Shown piece by piece: positions 47,106 through 60,100 of a stretch of DNA of 64,000 nt. Numbering within the stretch: the first letter of the stretch is position 1; each line of letters begins with the position of its first letter. The DNA is taken from NCBI GenBank assembly GCA_947561715.1, contig OX387197.1:377001-441000 (forward strand), given 5' to 3'. The position numbers were made by a program, and so were the translations under genes. Source of the stretch: Ascidia mentula. Its lineage: Eukaryota > Chordata > Ascidiacea > Phlebobranchia > Ascidiidae. The notes beneath the pieces are model-generated. The model had not been told where the DNA came from, made no database searches, and saw nothing but the letters and a program-made list of their open reading frames with translations.

Positions 47106-47424
47106 CGCAAAAATACCTCCTATGTGAATACTTTTGCAAAAATTGTACAAATAAGACACAACTATAATGAATAAGAACAGACTTTAGGCAGCGAAAAGGC
47201 AGCAATAAACAAAGCAGGCATTATTAACTTCAATCCTTTTTACAAGAGTAGTTTACATGGCAACCGACAGAAGTAGAATCAGAATTATGATGATTAAACG
47301 CCAGACTGCAATGCAAGCAGTCTGTTTTACGGTAAATATTAAAATCTTATTGATCTATTGCGAATAATTGTGGTATCATTATAGACGTTTTTGAAATATG
47401 GATGCAAGCTGGTAAATCATAATT
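47106..47424. other. 3' flank of copy C, nothing recognised
   Basis: Non-coding; no clear poly(A) hexamer on the - strand immediately after the stop. No repeat was identified. Confidence 0.3.
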
Positions 47425-50400
47425 TTATGGATTATTTATTTGTGAATAACTTGAATTTCTTGTGGTTTTGTGGCAATTTTTTTTTTCCTTTTGCCAAATT
47501 TTTAAAGCTATCACCACAAAAAGTACAACAACAAAAGGCAAAATAAAGAGCGCCACAAAAGCAGTATCTGTGGCAGTCAACCTTTCATTGCTTCCTGTAA
47601 ATACAGAGACAGATCAAACATTACTTCAGTAATTGGAATTAACAGTTGTGTATCGTTAAGAGAAAAGTTACCTGCATTGCTTCAAAACCAACCATGGAAA
47701 TTAGTGTAGTTAAGTACACAAATACATCACATACCATGATATAAATAGATCATGTGTTCATACCTTCTATATGAACAATAACTGGTTTATTATATGGTCC
47801 TTTACCAGCTAAGTTGGTAACTGTAGGTGCTGATACAGGAGCTGAAAAATTTAGGTCTTAAGTCAGTTTATAATTGTAAAAATAGTTGCATTTACCTCCA
47901 GTCATGGTAATGTTCCATTCAGTTTCTGTACTGGTTTCACTTTTTCCAATCTTGTTCCGTGCATAAACACGATATGAGTAATAATTATATGGAAGTAAGT
48001 TTTCAACTGTGCATAATGTTGTGTTTGTAGAACAAGCTTGACTCCATTCTGTGTCATATTCTCCTTTCTTTTCAGCTTCATAACTAGTTATGGAGGCTCC
48101 ATTTGATTTAGGTTCGTTCCATGTAACAAGTTGAGAGTTGGACGATGATAATATTATCTTCACATTGTTTGGTGCATCAGGTGGGGCTGGAACAAGAGTA
48201 TGCCCACATTTAACAAATTGTTTAGGCAACAAAGTAGGGAATTATTAGTAACGTTTTCACTGCAAACAATTTTAGACAATATTATATCAGTGGACACATG
48301 AGTTTTATACTTCACATAGAAATACATGGTTCTTTTAAATTTACATAAACTTTATGGTTGCCAGGCCATTGTCACATTGGTTTATTACCAATGTAAACAT
48401 AAAAAAATCCTAATTACCAAGAACATCCAAATATATTTGTTTACAATCAGTTGAAACTTCAGTAGTTGCACAACATTCATATTCCCCAATTTGTTCACTT
48501 CCAACATCGCGTAGCTTAAAGTAAATAATTAAAAACATCAGAAGCAGCAAAATCCACGAAATCATTTAAATAAAACCTACTTCCAAAACTCCACCAGTAG
48601 CTTTGTAGTGAGAATCAATATTGCTGATTATTTTATTATTTTGTTTCCAGCTCCATGAAACTTCCAATTTTGGGTCATGTTTTTCAAAACATTCAAGTTC
48701 AACTGCATCCCCAGCTTCAACAGTTTCTTCAACTGATCGTGATGCCTTGTTGTACTCGTTGCCTCCAACTCTACTTTACATCAACTGCTAATTATTTGAT
48801 TATACTGGATAAGAAAATTACTTTCGCTTCAGGCTGTATTTTAAACTTAAACTGATGATTTCTTTTTCGCAAAGTGAGTTTTCACAACGATTCGCCAATG
48901 CAATTATTTGTGCTTTGTTTTTTTTTTTGTTTTTTTTTCTAAATTACTGTGCTTTATTCAGCAATTATGATGCTTTCTTTATTTTTTTGCAATTTATTCT
49001 TGTAATTTTTTTCTGTGCCTCATTTTGGAATTATTGTGTTTGTTTTCTTTTGAAACTAGCGTAATATCTGCTTCCTAGAAATCAGTGGTGCTGGCGGTTG
49101 ATAAAGGATTTTTGTGTCCTATAGTCAGCATCACCCGCTGTACACAAAATATGCACATTACTTTATTTTATTTTAATTCGCGGAAATAAACTGACTGACT
49201 GACTGACTGATGTGACTTCTGTTTGGTCTAAAAGTGAAAACAATTTGGGCATTTTGTGGGTGCAAAACTTGGACTAGGAGCAAAAAAAGGAAACAAAAAA
49301 TCGATTTTGCAGCACCTGATGAAGCGTGATTAACTGCGCGAAAGCTTGTGTTTAAAAAAATATTTAACAGTCAGTCTACCAAAACAGTGCACCTGAATGT
49401 ACTAAAGCTATAAACCTGAGATTGACACGGAATATTGAATATGTTTATAGTTTAAATAAGAGCAACAACTCTATTGCTACATTAATCACTGCAACCCATA
49501 TTTCATTTTATGTTAAACTATTATGTGTAGGTGATGTCACTGCCCATAAAGAAATATAAGTAACACAAAGTCATGCACCAGTGATTTTGTCTTCTTTCAG
49601 TGAACTTGTCTTGGCCGAGTGCATTAACCTTGTAGTCAGTTGCTACTGTTTGTGGTGCTTTGAGGGGCTGTGTTGTTTAATTGTTCTGATACATTTAGAT
49701 AACTTAACAGTTTAAATACTTCATCATATAATAACTATCTTGTAAAATGTGTGATTTTAACGGGTGTTGGTCATTTCAACACTTACTGAAAACATGAAGT
49801 CTTGTGCTACAAGATCGAAACCCAAGAGGATTTGTGACAACACATGTATATTTCCCCTCATCCGATTTCACAACATTGAATATTTTTAAACGACCATTGT
49901 CTATTGTGTATCTGATGAAGAAAATGTGGTTGATGCATTATTTGTTAACAAAATAAAAATAACATGTCATTATATAGTTTTTAAAATACCGAAATAATTT
50001 GTATTAGTATTTTAAAATGTCTGTCTTTATGTAGATGTCACTGATATACATGAAATGAATTTATAATTGCTAAAATAAATGAATGCAGGAAAGTCAACTT
50101 ACTTCTTAGTGTTATAAAGTTGTTCAAGTCCTTTCAACCATTCAATTTCAGGTAAGGGAAATCCTGATACATTACAAACCATTGTGACATCACTATTGGT
50201 CGAAGCTTTAGTAATTTTATCCATTAGTGTAAGGCATGGAATTTCCTCTGCAAAAACATAGTGAAAAAATGCAACCATATATCTGTACAATCACACACTA
50301 TTACAGAAGAATATTTTTGACATGCATAAAAAGACACTATTATGGAAAACATACTTTTAATTGTAAGATGTGCACTTGAGAAAAGGTGTCCAATAGAATT

Positions 50401-53400
50401 GTAAGCAACACACTGATACATTCCTTCATCTGTAACATTTACTGATTGTAATGTTAGTTCACTTCCCCCATCTACATTACTGATAACAATGTGATCTGTG
50501 TTGAAAAGTTCTTCTCCATCTTTCAGCCATGTATAAGAAGGTTGTGGTTGAGCAGATGCTGAACATCTCATAGTGTGAGTTGATGATATTTTAACATTTG
50601 ATGAAAAAATCTGCTCCATCCATTGTGGTTTGACTGCAGGTGAAAAGCCAGAGTTATTTAATTTTTATGTTTAATTCTGTTAATTTTTCTGCCCTATAAA
50701 ACAACAATAAATTTGATCACAATTTAAAACGTGGGATTTTCTTATCTGCAAACAACCATCACTGCCTTTTATAATTACTGAGCATGAATGTTTAAGCAAA
50801 TTTTTACTTAAAACACTTACATTGTGGCTGCAAATCTCCTGTAGCCTCTATCGAACCATGTTTATTGTTAGCTTCACATATATAAGTTCCAACCATGTCC
50901 TCTGTTATATTCTGTAGCAGAAGTTGTCCTGATTTGGTGATTTGGTGACCATCAGGTAACTTGGGGTCAACTGATTTTTTCCAATGAATTCGTGGAGTTG
51001 GGCTGAAATGTGAAGGTAATTAATTAATTTTCTTGCAACATTAACTAATGCATGGATTAATTTGTAGCTTACTTTCCTTTTGCCAAACATTGGATAAGTG
51101 CTGATCCTCCTTTTATTGCTCTTGTTATTTCTGATGGTTTTATCAGAAAATCAACTGCTGATGTTTGGCTGCTTATTGCTACAAGAAGGTCACACAATTA
51201 CTTCATAAAATTTTCTGTTGTCATGACAACTGCTTGTAATTTTACCATATAACATTCAATGATAGCCTACATGACATGTTTCTAAAGTGGCTAAATTTAT
51301 ACAATCTGTGTTTTATTTGAATATGATAAAAGGTACAAAGAAATCTTTTGCAAAAACTTGTTTTTGAATTAAAGCTTGGTTTTAAAAGTATAACTTACAC
51401 ATGTATATAACTTTCAGGTTTATTGGACTTGATTTTTGTTGAAATTTCACCCCATCAACCATCCAACTCCCTCTCACAACACACTTATATAACCCAGTAT
51501 CTGCTAACGTTGGTTTAACAAAATACAAACTCCCATCAAGTTGAGACACATAATGAGTTTTGTCATTTGCTACAACAGACTTGAATCCATCAGTATTTAC
51601 TTTTTCCCAGTAAAACTCAACTTGATTATCTAAAAATCCACACAGGAAAACTTAGTGATGCAGACATTTAAATTCACCTGATTCATCACGAGGACTTCGG
51701 TTTGGATTTGTAAATAAAACAACCTTTTTCCAATTCAATTAACTTACCTGGTGCATAATCTAATTTAGGACAAGAAATAAAATCTCCAACTCTGGTGGCC
51801 ATAAATAACTGTCTTGTATTTTCTTGGGGAAAAGGATCGATGTCTAAAAAGAAATAATTGTGTTTTTATATTGAATGTGGCGAAAGTTATCAAAACTAAA
51901 TCAAGAAAACCCACATCCGAATGTAAGGTTGCCATAGTTACTGACAACGATGCCGTTATTACTTGTGACGACACACTGGTAACTTCCCTGATCACGTGAT
52001 TGTGGGTTTGAGATTGTTAACTTCCCGCCCAAATTATGGAATCGAGATCCACCTGTCAATCACAAATTCAGTCAACCAAAAATTTCAAGAGTTGAAATTA
52101 GTTTTAGAATTAAGTTTTACTTGTTGAGTTGTTGAGAGAAAAAAAAAATTTTGTTTTGCCAAAACATTGAAATTACGTAATGCACATTGTTAAAAGTGAT
52201 ATTGGTTGAAATTCTCCTTACAGCTATCTAATTATGTTGTCTCTTTGGATTTAAACTTTTTTAGTCTTTGATGATCACGACTTTGTGCAGCATCTAGTTT
52301 TACTTGTTAAGTTATAAAAAAAAATTTATTCAAACAATAAGATGGTTTTCAATTGATGAATTATATTCTCTCTTGGGGGAGCACTTTGCGGAATCTTCGG
52401 TAACTGCTGTTAGATGATTTTGTCAATACCCGGTATATTTGATAACCGCGGGTTGATTATTTCTACACCCAAGTAAACTACAGACACCCAGTGGGTCCAT
52501 TCCGTTTCGCAAGACCTTGTACTGTTGAAATATTGGCTTTGATACGACCTCATTTTGTGCACTGTACAATTTTTTATCTAAACGAAGAAAAGGGTTTCAC
52601 AATGGCCACCGAGGAACTGTGAAACCGGCCAAATTCATTATGAAATTCCGCATTTATCTAAGTTTTACCAAAAAAACAAGTTGTTGCAGAAGAAGTCATC
52701 CTTAATTTTTTTAATTTTGCAAGTATAAACTTTTTGGCAACTTTTCATTTAAATTTTGTGAAAGTTTTTACATGTTTCACATATTAGTTATAATTTGAGG
52801 GAAAATTCAAGAGCAGGAACAAAGTTATTCGCATTCACATTTTGATAATTGATGGATTTGTTGTGAATTGGATTCCTTGCTTTCATATCGGGGTCATCCA
52901 AATGTTAAACAAATGCACCGAGATGATATGGGAAAGTTTATGTTCTTGACATCTCCAGTTCTAAAATTAATTCACAAACAGTGACGTGGGTGTGCAGAAC
53001 TTACAATTGCGTTGATCATCCGTCAACAAACTGCGCACGACCCAAGTTAGGGGTCCAGTGTTTTACTGCATGTAAATATGTCTAAAACACATTAGTTTGA
53101 CGTAGGTTTGTATTAAACCATAATTGTATAGGGTTGTTATTTCGTTGCTGTTGTACCGTACGGCATCAAATCATCTTACGCACGAATCACCAATATGACG
53201 CGATAGGTGTGGATTTTTGATAACGTGTAACCTTGTCTAGTGACGTAATTTTTGGCGTGACGTCATAGTGTGTCGTGGCGGTATTTGGGGTTCTGGGACA
53301 TTAACCCAAAAAGTTTCCTTCAGTAACAAATCGTCATTTTTCACTGAACAACTTACTTGTATCCAATGGTTTGTTGTCTTTCCTCCACGAATAGATCGGA

Positions 53401-53494
53401 TTATTGAGGTCAGTTTTACACTTGAACGTAATATCAGCTGTAGAACGAAGTGGAACAACTTGATCTTGAGGTTCAACATCGAAAAAATTCCCTG
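47425..53494 (-). CDS. L1/contactin-like receptor, copy C (Ig1-6, FN3, collapsed FN3, TM)
   Basis: Exons in reading order: 53357-53494, 51915-52052, 51748-51843, 51399-51629, 51073-51178, 50821-51002, 50355-50633, 50103-50247, 49787-49911, 48581-49227 (Ig6a, interrupted), 48418-48514, 47896-48186 (FN3-1), 47764-47841 (fused FN3-2 remnant), 47425-47594 (TM). No signal-peptide exon lies before Ig1; copy D's Ig6 exon is directly upstream in the same phase. Without its 468-bp insertion the Ig6a exon would be 179 bp as in A and D. With it, the frame meets a stop soon after entering the insert, unless a new acceptor near 48770 (TTGGAG) is used, which stays open (NEYNKASRSVEE) into Ig6. The fused exon joins the start of FN3-2 to its last strand in frame. 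The tail is about 30 residues (KIWQKEKKNCHKTTRN). Confidence 0.75.
48741..49208 (+). mobile_element. Retroposon inserted inside the Ig6a exon of copy C
   Basis: Interrupts an exon that is continuous in copies A and D. The right end reads AATAAACTGACTGACTGACT, a (CTGA)n tail after an AATAAA, as at the 3' end of some LINE-derived elements. The left end is ragged and any target duplication is short (TGATG). The 468-bp length keeps frame, but the inserted sequence contains stops on the receptor strand. Confidence 0.65.
49311..49352 (+). ncRNA. Hammerhead motif in a Penelope-like remnant, copy C intron
   Basis: AGCAC (stem I), CUGAUGA at 49316-49322, stem II GCG/CGC, GAAA at 49340-49343, GCUU, then GUGUU. 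Stem I pairs with one G-U. Stem III is the self-complementary AGCU. It lies between the Ig5b and Ig6a exons and was present before copies C and D split. Confidence 0.6.
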
Positions 53495-53579
53495 CTGTCA
53501 AACAAAAAGATGAAACGTTGTAAAATAATTTAAACAATCCATTTAAACAAAACAACTTTAGGCAATATTATATCAGTGG

Positions 53580-53966
53580 ATTCACAGGCTTCGCAGCCAA
53601 GCTGGATCAGCCACTTTTCCCGACAAGTCGGAAAAGGTCCCCTGACAAGTTGTGCGCTTGCGCACCAGTGCACCTTGGACACAATATACCCCGTGAAACC
53701 ATTGAGCTCCTGTAGCTCAGTTGGTAGAGCGTTGGGCCTGGTTAGTCCAGGGTCGTGAGTTCAAACCTCACCGGGAGCTTGATTTTTCAGATCTCGCTCC
53801 GACTTGTCGGGAAAAGTGGCTGATCCAGCTTGGCTGCAATGCCTTGGCTGCGAAGCCTGTGAACCTTATGATCAGAATATTAGAGCTGTGATCGCCCAAT
53901 ATAAAGGGCCTGTGCAGTGGGGCGATCTTGCCTTGCTATGCGAAAGCTTGGCATTGCTTCTGCGTT
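53580..53966 (+). mobile_element. tRNA-like SINE between copies D and C
   Basis: Same family as 23450. The flank TATCAGTGGA/TATTAGTGGA is repeated at both sides. Copies B (41625) and C (48287) have the uninterrupted TATATCAGTGGACACATG, so it is a young insertion in the intron joining copy D's Ig6b to copy C's Ig1a. Confidence 0.85.
53706..53778 (+). tRNA. tRNA-like module of the SINE (Thr GGU-like)
   Basis: Same cloverleaf as at 23547-23619, with GTTAGTCCA in the anticodon arm, which breaks one stem pair. Part of a SINE rather than a convincing tRNA gene. Confidence 0.4.
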
Positions 53967-54118
53967 ATATTAGTGGACACATGAGTTTTTACTTCAGGTA
54001 GAAATACCTGGTTCTATTAAACAAACAACATATTTGTATAAACTTTATGGTTGCCAGGCCATTGTTATACCATTGTCACATTGATTTATTACCAATGTAA
54101 ACATAAAAAATTAATTAC

Positions 54119-57100
54119 CAAGAACATCCAAATATATTTGTTTACAATCAGTTGAAACCTCAGTAGTTGCACAACATTCATATTCCCCGATTTGTTCACT
54201 TCCAACATCACGTAACTGAAACAAATAAAAACATTAGAAGCAGCAAAAGTCACGAAATCATTTATGTAAAACCTACTTCCAAAACTCCACCAGTAGCTTT
54301 GTAGTGAGAATCAATATTGCTGATTATTTTGTTATTTTGTTTCCAACTCCATGAAACTTCCAACTTTGTGTCATGTTTTTCAAAACATTCAAGTTCAACT
54401 GCATCCCCAGCCTCAATAGAATCTTCAACTGACCGCGCTGAGACTTTTGTTTGGTCTAAAAGTGAAAACAATTTGGGCACTTTATTGGTGTAAAACTTGA
54501 ACTAGGAGCAAAATAAGAAACAAAAATCTCGATTTTGCATCACCTGATGAAGTGAGATTAACCTCGCAAAAGCTCATGTTAATAGAGATATTTAACAGTC
54601 AGTCTATCAAAACAGTGCGCCAGAAACTACTTAAGTTATGAACCTGAGACTGACACGCCATATTGAATAATTTGAGTACGGTTCTAATACATTTAACTAA
54701 CTTAACAGTTCAAATTCTTCATCATATAATAACTGTCTTGTAAAATATGTGATGTTAACGGGTGTTGGTCATTTTAACACTTACTGAAAACTTGAAGCCT
54801 TGTGCTACATGATCGAAATCCAAGAGGATTTGTGATAACACAAGTATAATTCCCCTCATCTGATTTCACAACATTGGATATTTTTAAACGAGCATTGTCT
54901 ACTGTGTATCTGATAAAGGAAATGTGGTTGATGCATTATTTGTTAATATATTAAAATGTCATTATATAGTTTTTAAAATAGCGAAATAATTTGTTTTAGT
55001 ATTTTAAAATGTCTTTATGTAGATGTCACTGATGTAAATAAAACGAAATTATAATTGCTAACATAAATTAATGCAGGAAAGTCAACTTACTTCTCAGTAT
55101 TATAAAGTTGTTGAACTCCTTTTAACCATTCAATTTCAGGTATGGGAAATCCCGTAACATTACAAACCATTGTGACATCACTATTGGTGGAAGCTTTTGT
55201 GATTTTCTCCATTAGTGTGAGAAAAGATGGAATTTCCACTGCAAAAACATAGTATATGAATGCAACCATATATCTGTACAATCACAAACTATTACAGGAT
55301 AAGATTTTTAACATGCATAAAAAGACACTATTATGCAAAACATACCTCTAACTGTAAGAAGTGCACTTGAGAAAAGGTACCCAATAGAATTGTAAGCAAC
55401 ACACTGATACATTCCTTCATCTGTAACATTTACTGATTGTAATGTTAGTTCACTTCCCCCATCTACATTACTGATAACAATGTGATCTGTGTTGAAAAGT
55501 TCTTCTCCATCTTTCAGCCATGTATAAGAAGGTTGTGGTTGAGCAGATGCTGAACATCTCATAGTGTAAGTTGATGATCGATCTGCTTCCTCAGATGAGA
55601 TCTCCTCAATCCATTCTGGTTGATCTGTATATAAAATAAATTGTTTGGTTGCTTGAAAATATAATGATCCCAAATAAACAATGTTATAAAATAAAAGTTG
55701 CTAATGAATAATTTTTATGTTGGATGCATATTTACTATGCACATGAAATATACAGATGAAATTGTTTATCAACACAACAGAAACATACAGGCAACTATAA
55801 GTTTTCCTCTAGCCAGTTCTGTGTCATATATGTTCCTGGCCTGACATACATAAGTTCCAGCCATGTCCTCTGTTATATTTTGTAGCAAAAGTTGTCCTGA
55901 TTCTGTGATTTGGTGACCATCAGGTAACCTGGGGTCTGAAGCATATTTATACCAATGAATGAGTGGAGTTGGGCTGAAATACAAAGGTAAAATACTTTAA
56001 AATTAGTCTTGTTTCTTGTTCCAACAACTATTTATTTGTGTTCATGTAGTATGCATTTCATTTGTGGCTTACTTTCCTTTTGCCAAACATTGGATAAGTG
56101 TAGATCCTCCTTTCATTGCTCTTGTTATTTCTGAAGGTGTCGTTAGAAAAGAAGGTGGCAGTGGCCCGCTGCTGATAGCTAAAAAATATATATATACCGT
56201 ATTTTACGGACCATAAGGCGCAACTTAAATCCTTTTTTTCCTCATAAATTGATCGTGCGCCTTATAAGCCGGTGCGCCTAATGCATGGATCAAGTAGTGC
56301 TTTATTGCCTACACTCAAAACCAGTACCGATACTATTATAAATAAACCACCGTCTTACACAATAAACTACGGTAAAAGCAACTAGCAACTGTGATATTCA
56401 TACTATTGTGACTTGCTTACATTTATTACGTAACAAGTTTTTGTTTAATGAGCTTTATACGGTAACCCATACTCCTTAAAATACGTTGCGTTCTATAGCC
56501 CGGTGCGCCTTATGTATGAACAAAAAACTAATCAAAGCAATTTATTGACAGTGCGCCTTATAATCGGGTGCGCTTTATGGTCCGTAAAATACGGTAAGTT
56601 GATTTTAAAAGCATAGGCTGTTGTCGTAAATTGATTATTATTGTATGATATAACAATAGAGTGCATGTTATAATTTTATTACCTTACTGTTGTATTGCGG
56701 GAAGCAAATAAACCTTTTCATAGTTCAGGCTTTGGTCAACAATGGCGTCACAAATTGTTGTGTAATTATATCGTTTTGTGTCCTACAGTTGACCTAACAA
56801 CAGGGCGTTTTGGATTCGCCGTATATTCAACGTGTGTTGCAATGTGACTTGCGCCTGTGGAATTACTGCACACCTCAATATCTAATAATTGCGTTCCTGG
56901 CGTTATTTGCGTGTTTGCTTTGCCTATAAAACCTGCGCACCTTTTTGTACAAATACACTTGAACTGTTTGTGACTCAAGAATATAATAACAATGCTGCAG
57001 GAAAAGATTGACATAAAATGCATTGGTTTAGAATCTTTAACAAAACGCGTGTTGCGCTGCGGTAAGTTCTTTTGTTGGAAAGTTTTTTGTTCAGGCAAAG

Positions 57101-60100
57101 CAGAAATTGTTGAAGAATAAAGGAATACCAAGAACCAAAATCAAAATTTAGTTTAGGCCAGTAGTGGTTCTTAACCGGGGGGCGTCAACCAATTCTCATG
57201 AGGGGCGCAAGCTCTATACCAAAACTTAATTTTTTGTAGTGACTTTAATGTCCTATGCTGTCTGTTATATATTTCTTACAGTTTCGGAACAAAAATCTTT
57301 TACTTTAAATAAAAAATCCGCCTGTGCAGTTAAGTTACTGTTACGTCACAAAGCAAGCATTGCGTCACAAAATACCTTTCGTGATGATTCATCTGTTTCG
57401 TCACAAACTGTTTATTGGTCCCGTAATGTTTTAGTTTAAATAAGCAAACTTAAATTGATACGTAAGGTTCACAGGCTTCGCAGCCAAGGCATTGCAGCCA
57501 AGCTGGATCAGCCACTTTTTCCCGACAAGTCGGAGCGAGATCTGAAAAATCAAGCTCCCGGTGAGGTTTGAACTCACGACCCTGGGCTAACCAGGCCCGA
57601 CGCTCTACCAACTGAGCTACAGGAGCTCAGTGGCTTCACGGGGTATATTGTGGCCAAGGTACACTGGTGCGCAAGCGCACAACTTGTCAGGCGACCTTCA
57701 CATGCGTAGAGGATCTCCACCACCGTAATCAGACAACGCAGAAGTAATGCCATGCTTACGCATAGCAAGGCGGGATCGCCCCACTGCGCAGGCCCTTTAT
57801 ATTTGGCGATCACAGCTCTAATATTCTGATCATAAGGTTCACAGGCTTCGCAGCCAAGGCATTGCAGCCAAGCTGGATCAGCCACTTTTTCCCGACAAGT
57901 CGGAGCGAGATCTGAAAAATCAAGCTCCCGGTGAGGTTTGAACTCACGACCCTGGGCTAACCAGGCCCGACGCTCTACCAACTGAGCTACAGGAGCTCAG
58001 TGGCTTCACGGGGTATATTGTGGTCAAACCTCACCGGGAGCTTGATTTTTCAGATCTCGCTCCGACTTGTCGGGAAAAAGTGGCTGATCCAGCTTGGCTG
58101 CAATGCCTTGGCTGCGAAGCCTGTGAACCTTATGATCAGAATATTAGAGCTGTGATCGCCAAATATAAAGGGCCTGCGCAGTGGGGCGATCCCGCCTTGC
58201 TATGCGTAAGCATGGCATTACTTCTGCGTTGTCTGATTACGGTGGTGGAGATCCTCTACGCATGTGAAGGTCGCCTGACAAGTTGTGCGCTTGCGCACCA
58301 GTGTACCTTGGCCACAATATACCCCGTGAAGCCACTGAGCTCCTGTAGCTCAGTTGGTAGAGCGTCGGGCCTGGTTAGCCCAGGGTCGTGAGTTCAAACC
58401 TCACCGGGAGCTTGATTTTTCAGATCTCGCTCCGACTTGTCGGGAAAAAGTGGCTGATCCAGCTTGGCTGCAATGCCTTGGCTGCGAAGCCTGTGAACCT
58501 TATGATCAGAATATTAGAGCTGTGATCGCCAAATATAAAGGGCCTGCGCAGTGGGGCGATCCCGCCTTGCTATGCGTAAGCATGGCATTACTTCTAAATT
58601 GATACGTATTATGTTTATATCATGTTGCAGTGTTTACCTAGCTAGCTTATTTAGGTAGGTCGACAAAAACACAATTGCTTTTGGTATGAAACCTATTTAC
58701 AGTTTGGGGGGGGGGGGGGGGGCGTAAGGCACAAGTCCGTTACTAAAAGGAGGCGTGATAGAAAAAAGGTTAAGAACCACTGGTTTAGGCGAAGAAAATC
58801 GCCTGGAATTAACGGCAACTTGTGCGTCTGGCAGCTATATTGGATTGATGTGCGCGTTTACTGCCTCGTTAAGACTCTCAATCAAATAATAAACGTTTTC
58901 TCCTAATTCTCTGAGTCACTTCAAAAAGTTCTGCGAAAGATTTTAAATTTACGAAAATTTTCTAAGTTAGTTGTACTTAGTTGTTTTCTAACTTAGTTGT
59001 TTTCTAACTTACTAACGAAAATCATAACAGATAAGCTTTAGTGTTCGTCTACTTTCAGTTTCAACATGATCAAGATTTATTCACCGCAGTAAAAACGCTC
59101 ACAACAGCGAAAGTTGGTGACAGGCGTGTAATTAGTTGCCGTTATGTTTTTCTTCGCCTATTCAGATTTTTGGTGCTTGGACGTTACATTCTTCGGCAGT
59201 TTCTGCTTTGCCTAAACGTAAGAGTTTTCCCACAATAGGATTTACGGCTGCGCTGCACACGTTTTAGGAAATAACTCCTATTTAAACCAATGCATTTTCA
59301 GCCAATCTTTACCTGCAGCATTGTGCCGTCAGAGCCATTGTTGACGCAAAGTTGGAACTATGAAGCCTAAACAACTCTATACTATGTGTCACCAACTTCA
59401 GGCTAAGCAGAAAACAAGATCTAATTAGGTGCAGAAACAGGTTCAAGGGAACAAATAAACAACTCTAAATAAGCAGTAATGTTTCATGCAATGGCACAGA
59501 CTTGTGTAAAGGAGTTCTACAACACCAACAGTAAACCTTGAGATAGAGAAGGCAAGTTGCCTACGAGGCCGAATTGCTATCAAGACTAAGTCGGTCTCTT
59601 TGAGCGCGAGGCCGACACTTGGATGCATAAATATACAGCAAGAAACAATTCTTACCCATATATGAAACTTGTAACTGTATTAAACTTGATTTTCGTTCCC
59701 ATGTCACCTCATCAACCACCCAACTTCCTCTCACAACACACTTGTATAACCCAGTATCTGCTTGTGTTGGTTCAACAAAATACAAACTCCCATCGAGTTG
59801 AGACACATAATGAGTTTTGTCATTTGCTACAACAGAGTTGAATCCCGTTGTATTTACTTTTTCCCAGTAGAACTCAACTTGATTATCTGAAAATCGAACA
59901 CTTTTCAAAAAATTGAAATTTTGTTTTAATTTTAAGAAATTAATTTGCAGTTAATTATTGCAAAAAGATCTGAAATCACATTTAGTTCCCACTTGCCTTT
60001 AATATGTCACAGAATATTTTTTTACCAAATTACGTCACGAAGGAGGTACGGTTAAGTTATGACGTCATAACTACCGTGGTTTCGATTAGAAAATATAACA

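Larger units (their letters stand above)
57465..58594. mobile_element. Palindromic array of tRNA-like SINE units
   Basis: The 14-bp direct repeat TAAATTGATACGTA flanks it (57451-57464 and 58595-58608). Two units run on the - strand and almost two on the + strand, meeting near 58022, where the second - unit ends in ACGGGGTATATTGTGG and the + unit starts inside its tRNA module. The arms are almost identical. One duplication around the whole array shows that it entered as one piece. Confidence 0.85.
57159..58782. mobile_element. hAT-type element carrying a nested palindromic SINE array
   Basis: Left end CAGTAGTGGTTCTTAACC and right end GGTTAAGAACCACTG are inverted repeats, flanked by the exact 8-bp duplication GTTTAGGC (57151-57158 and 58783-58790). 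This TIR form is typical of hAT elements. Without the nested insert (57465-58608) it is only about 480 bp. A poly-G tract near the right end (58706-58722) is the junction of the tandem blocks that follow. Confidence 0.88.

Noticed and set aside
53334-53555. Open frame running from an ATG into the Ig1a exon of copy C, as if it held a signal peptide
   Set aside because: The part before 53494 is intron-like with a clear AG acceptor (TTTGACAG); copies A and the orphan exon use the same acceptor.
57574-58391. Long identical open frames on both strands
   Set aside because: They run through tRNA-like SINE units; identity is due to the palindrome and not to coding selection.
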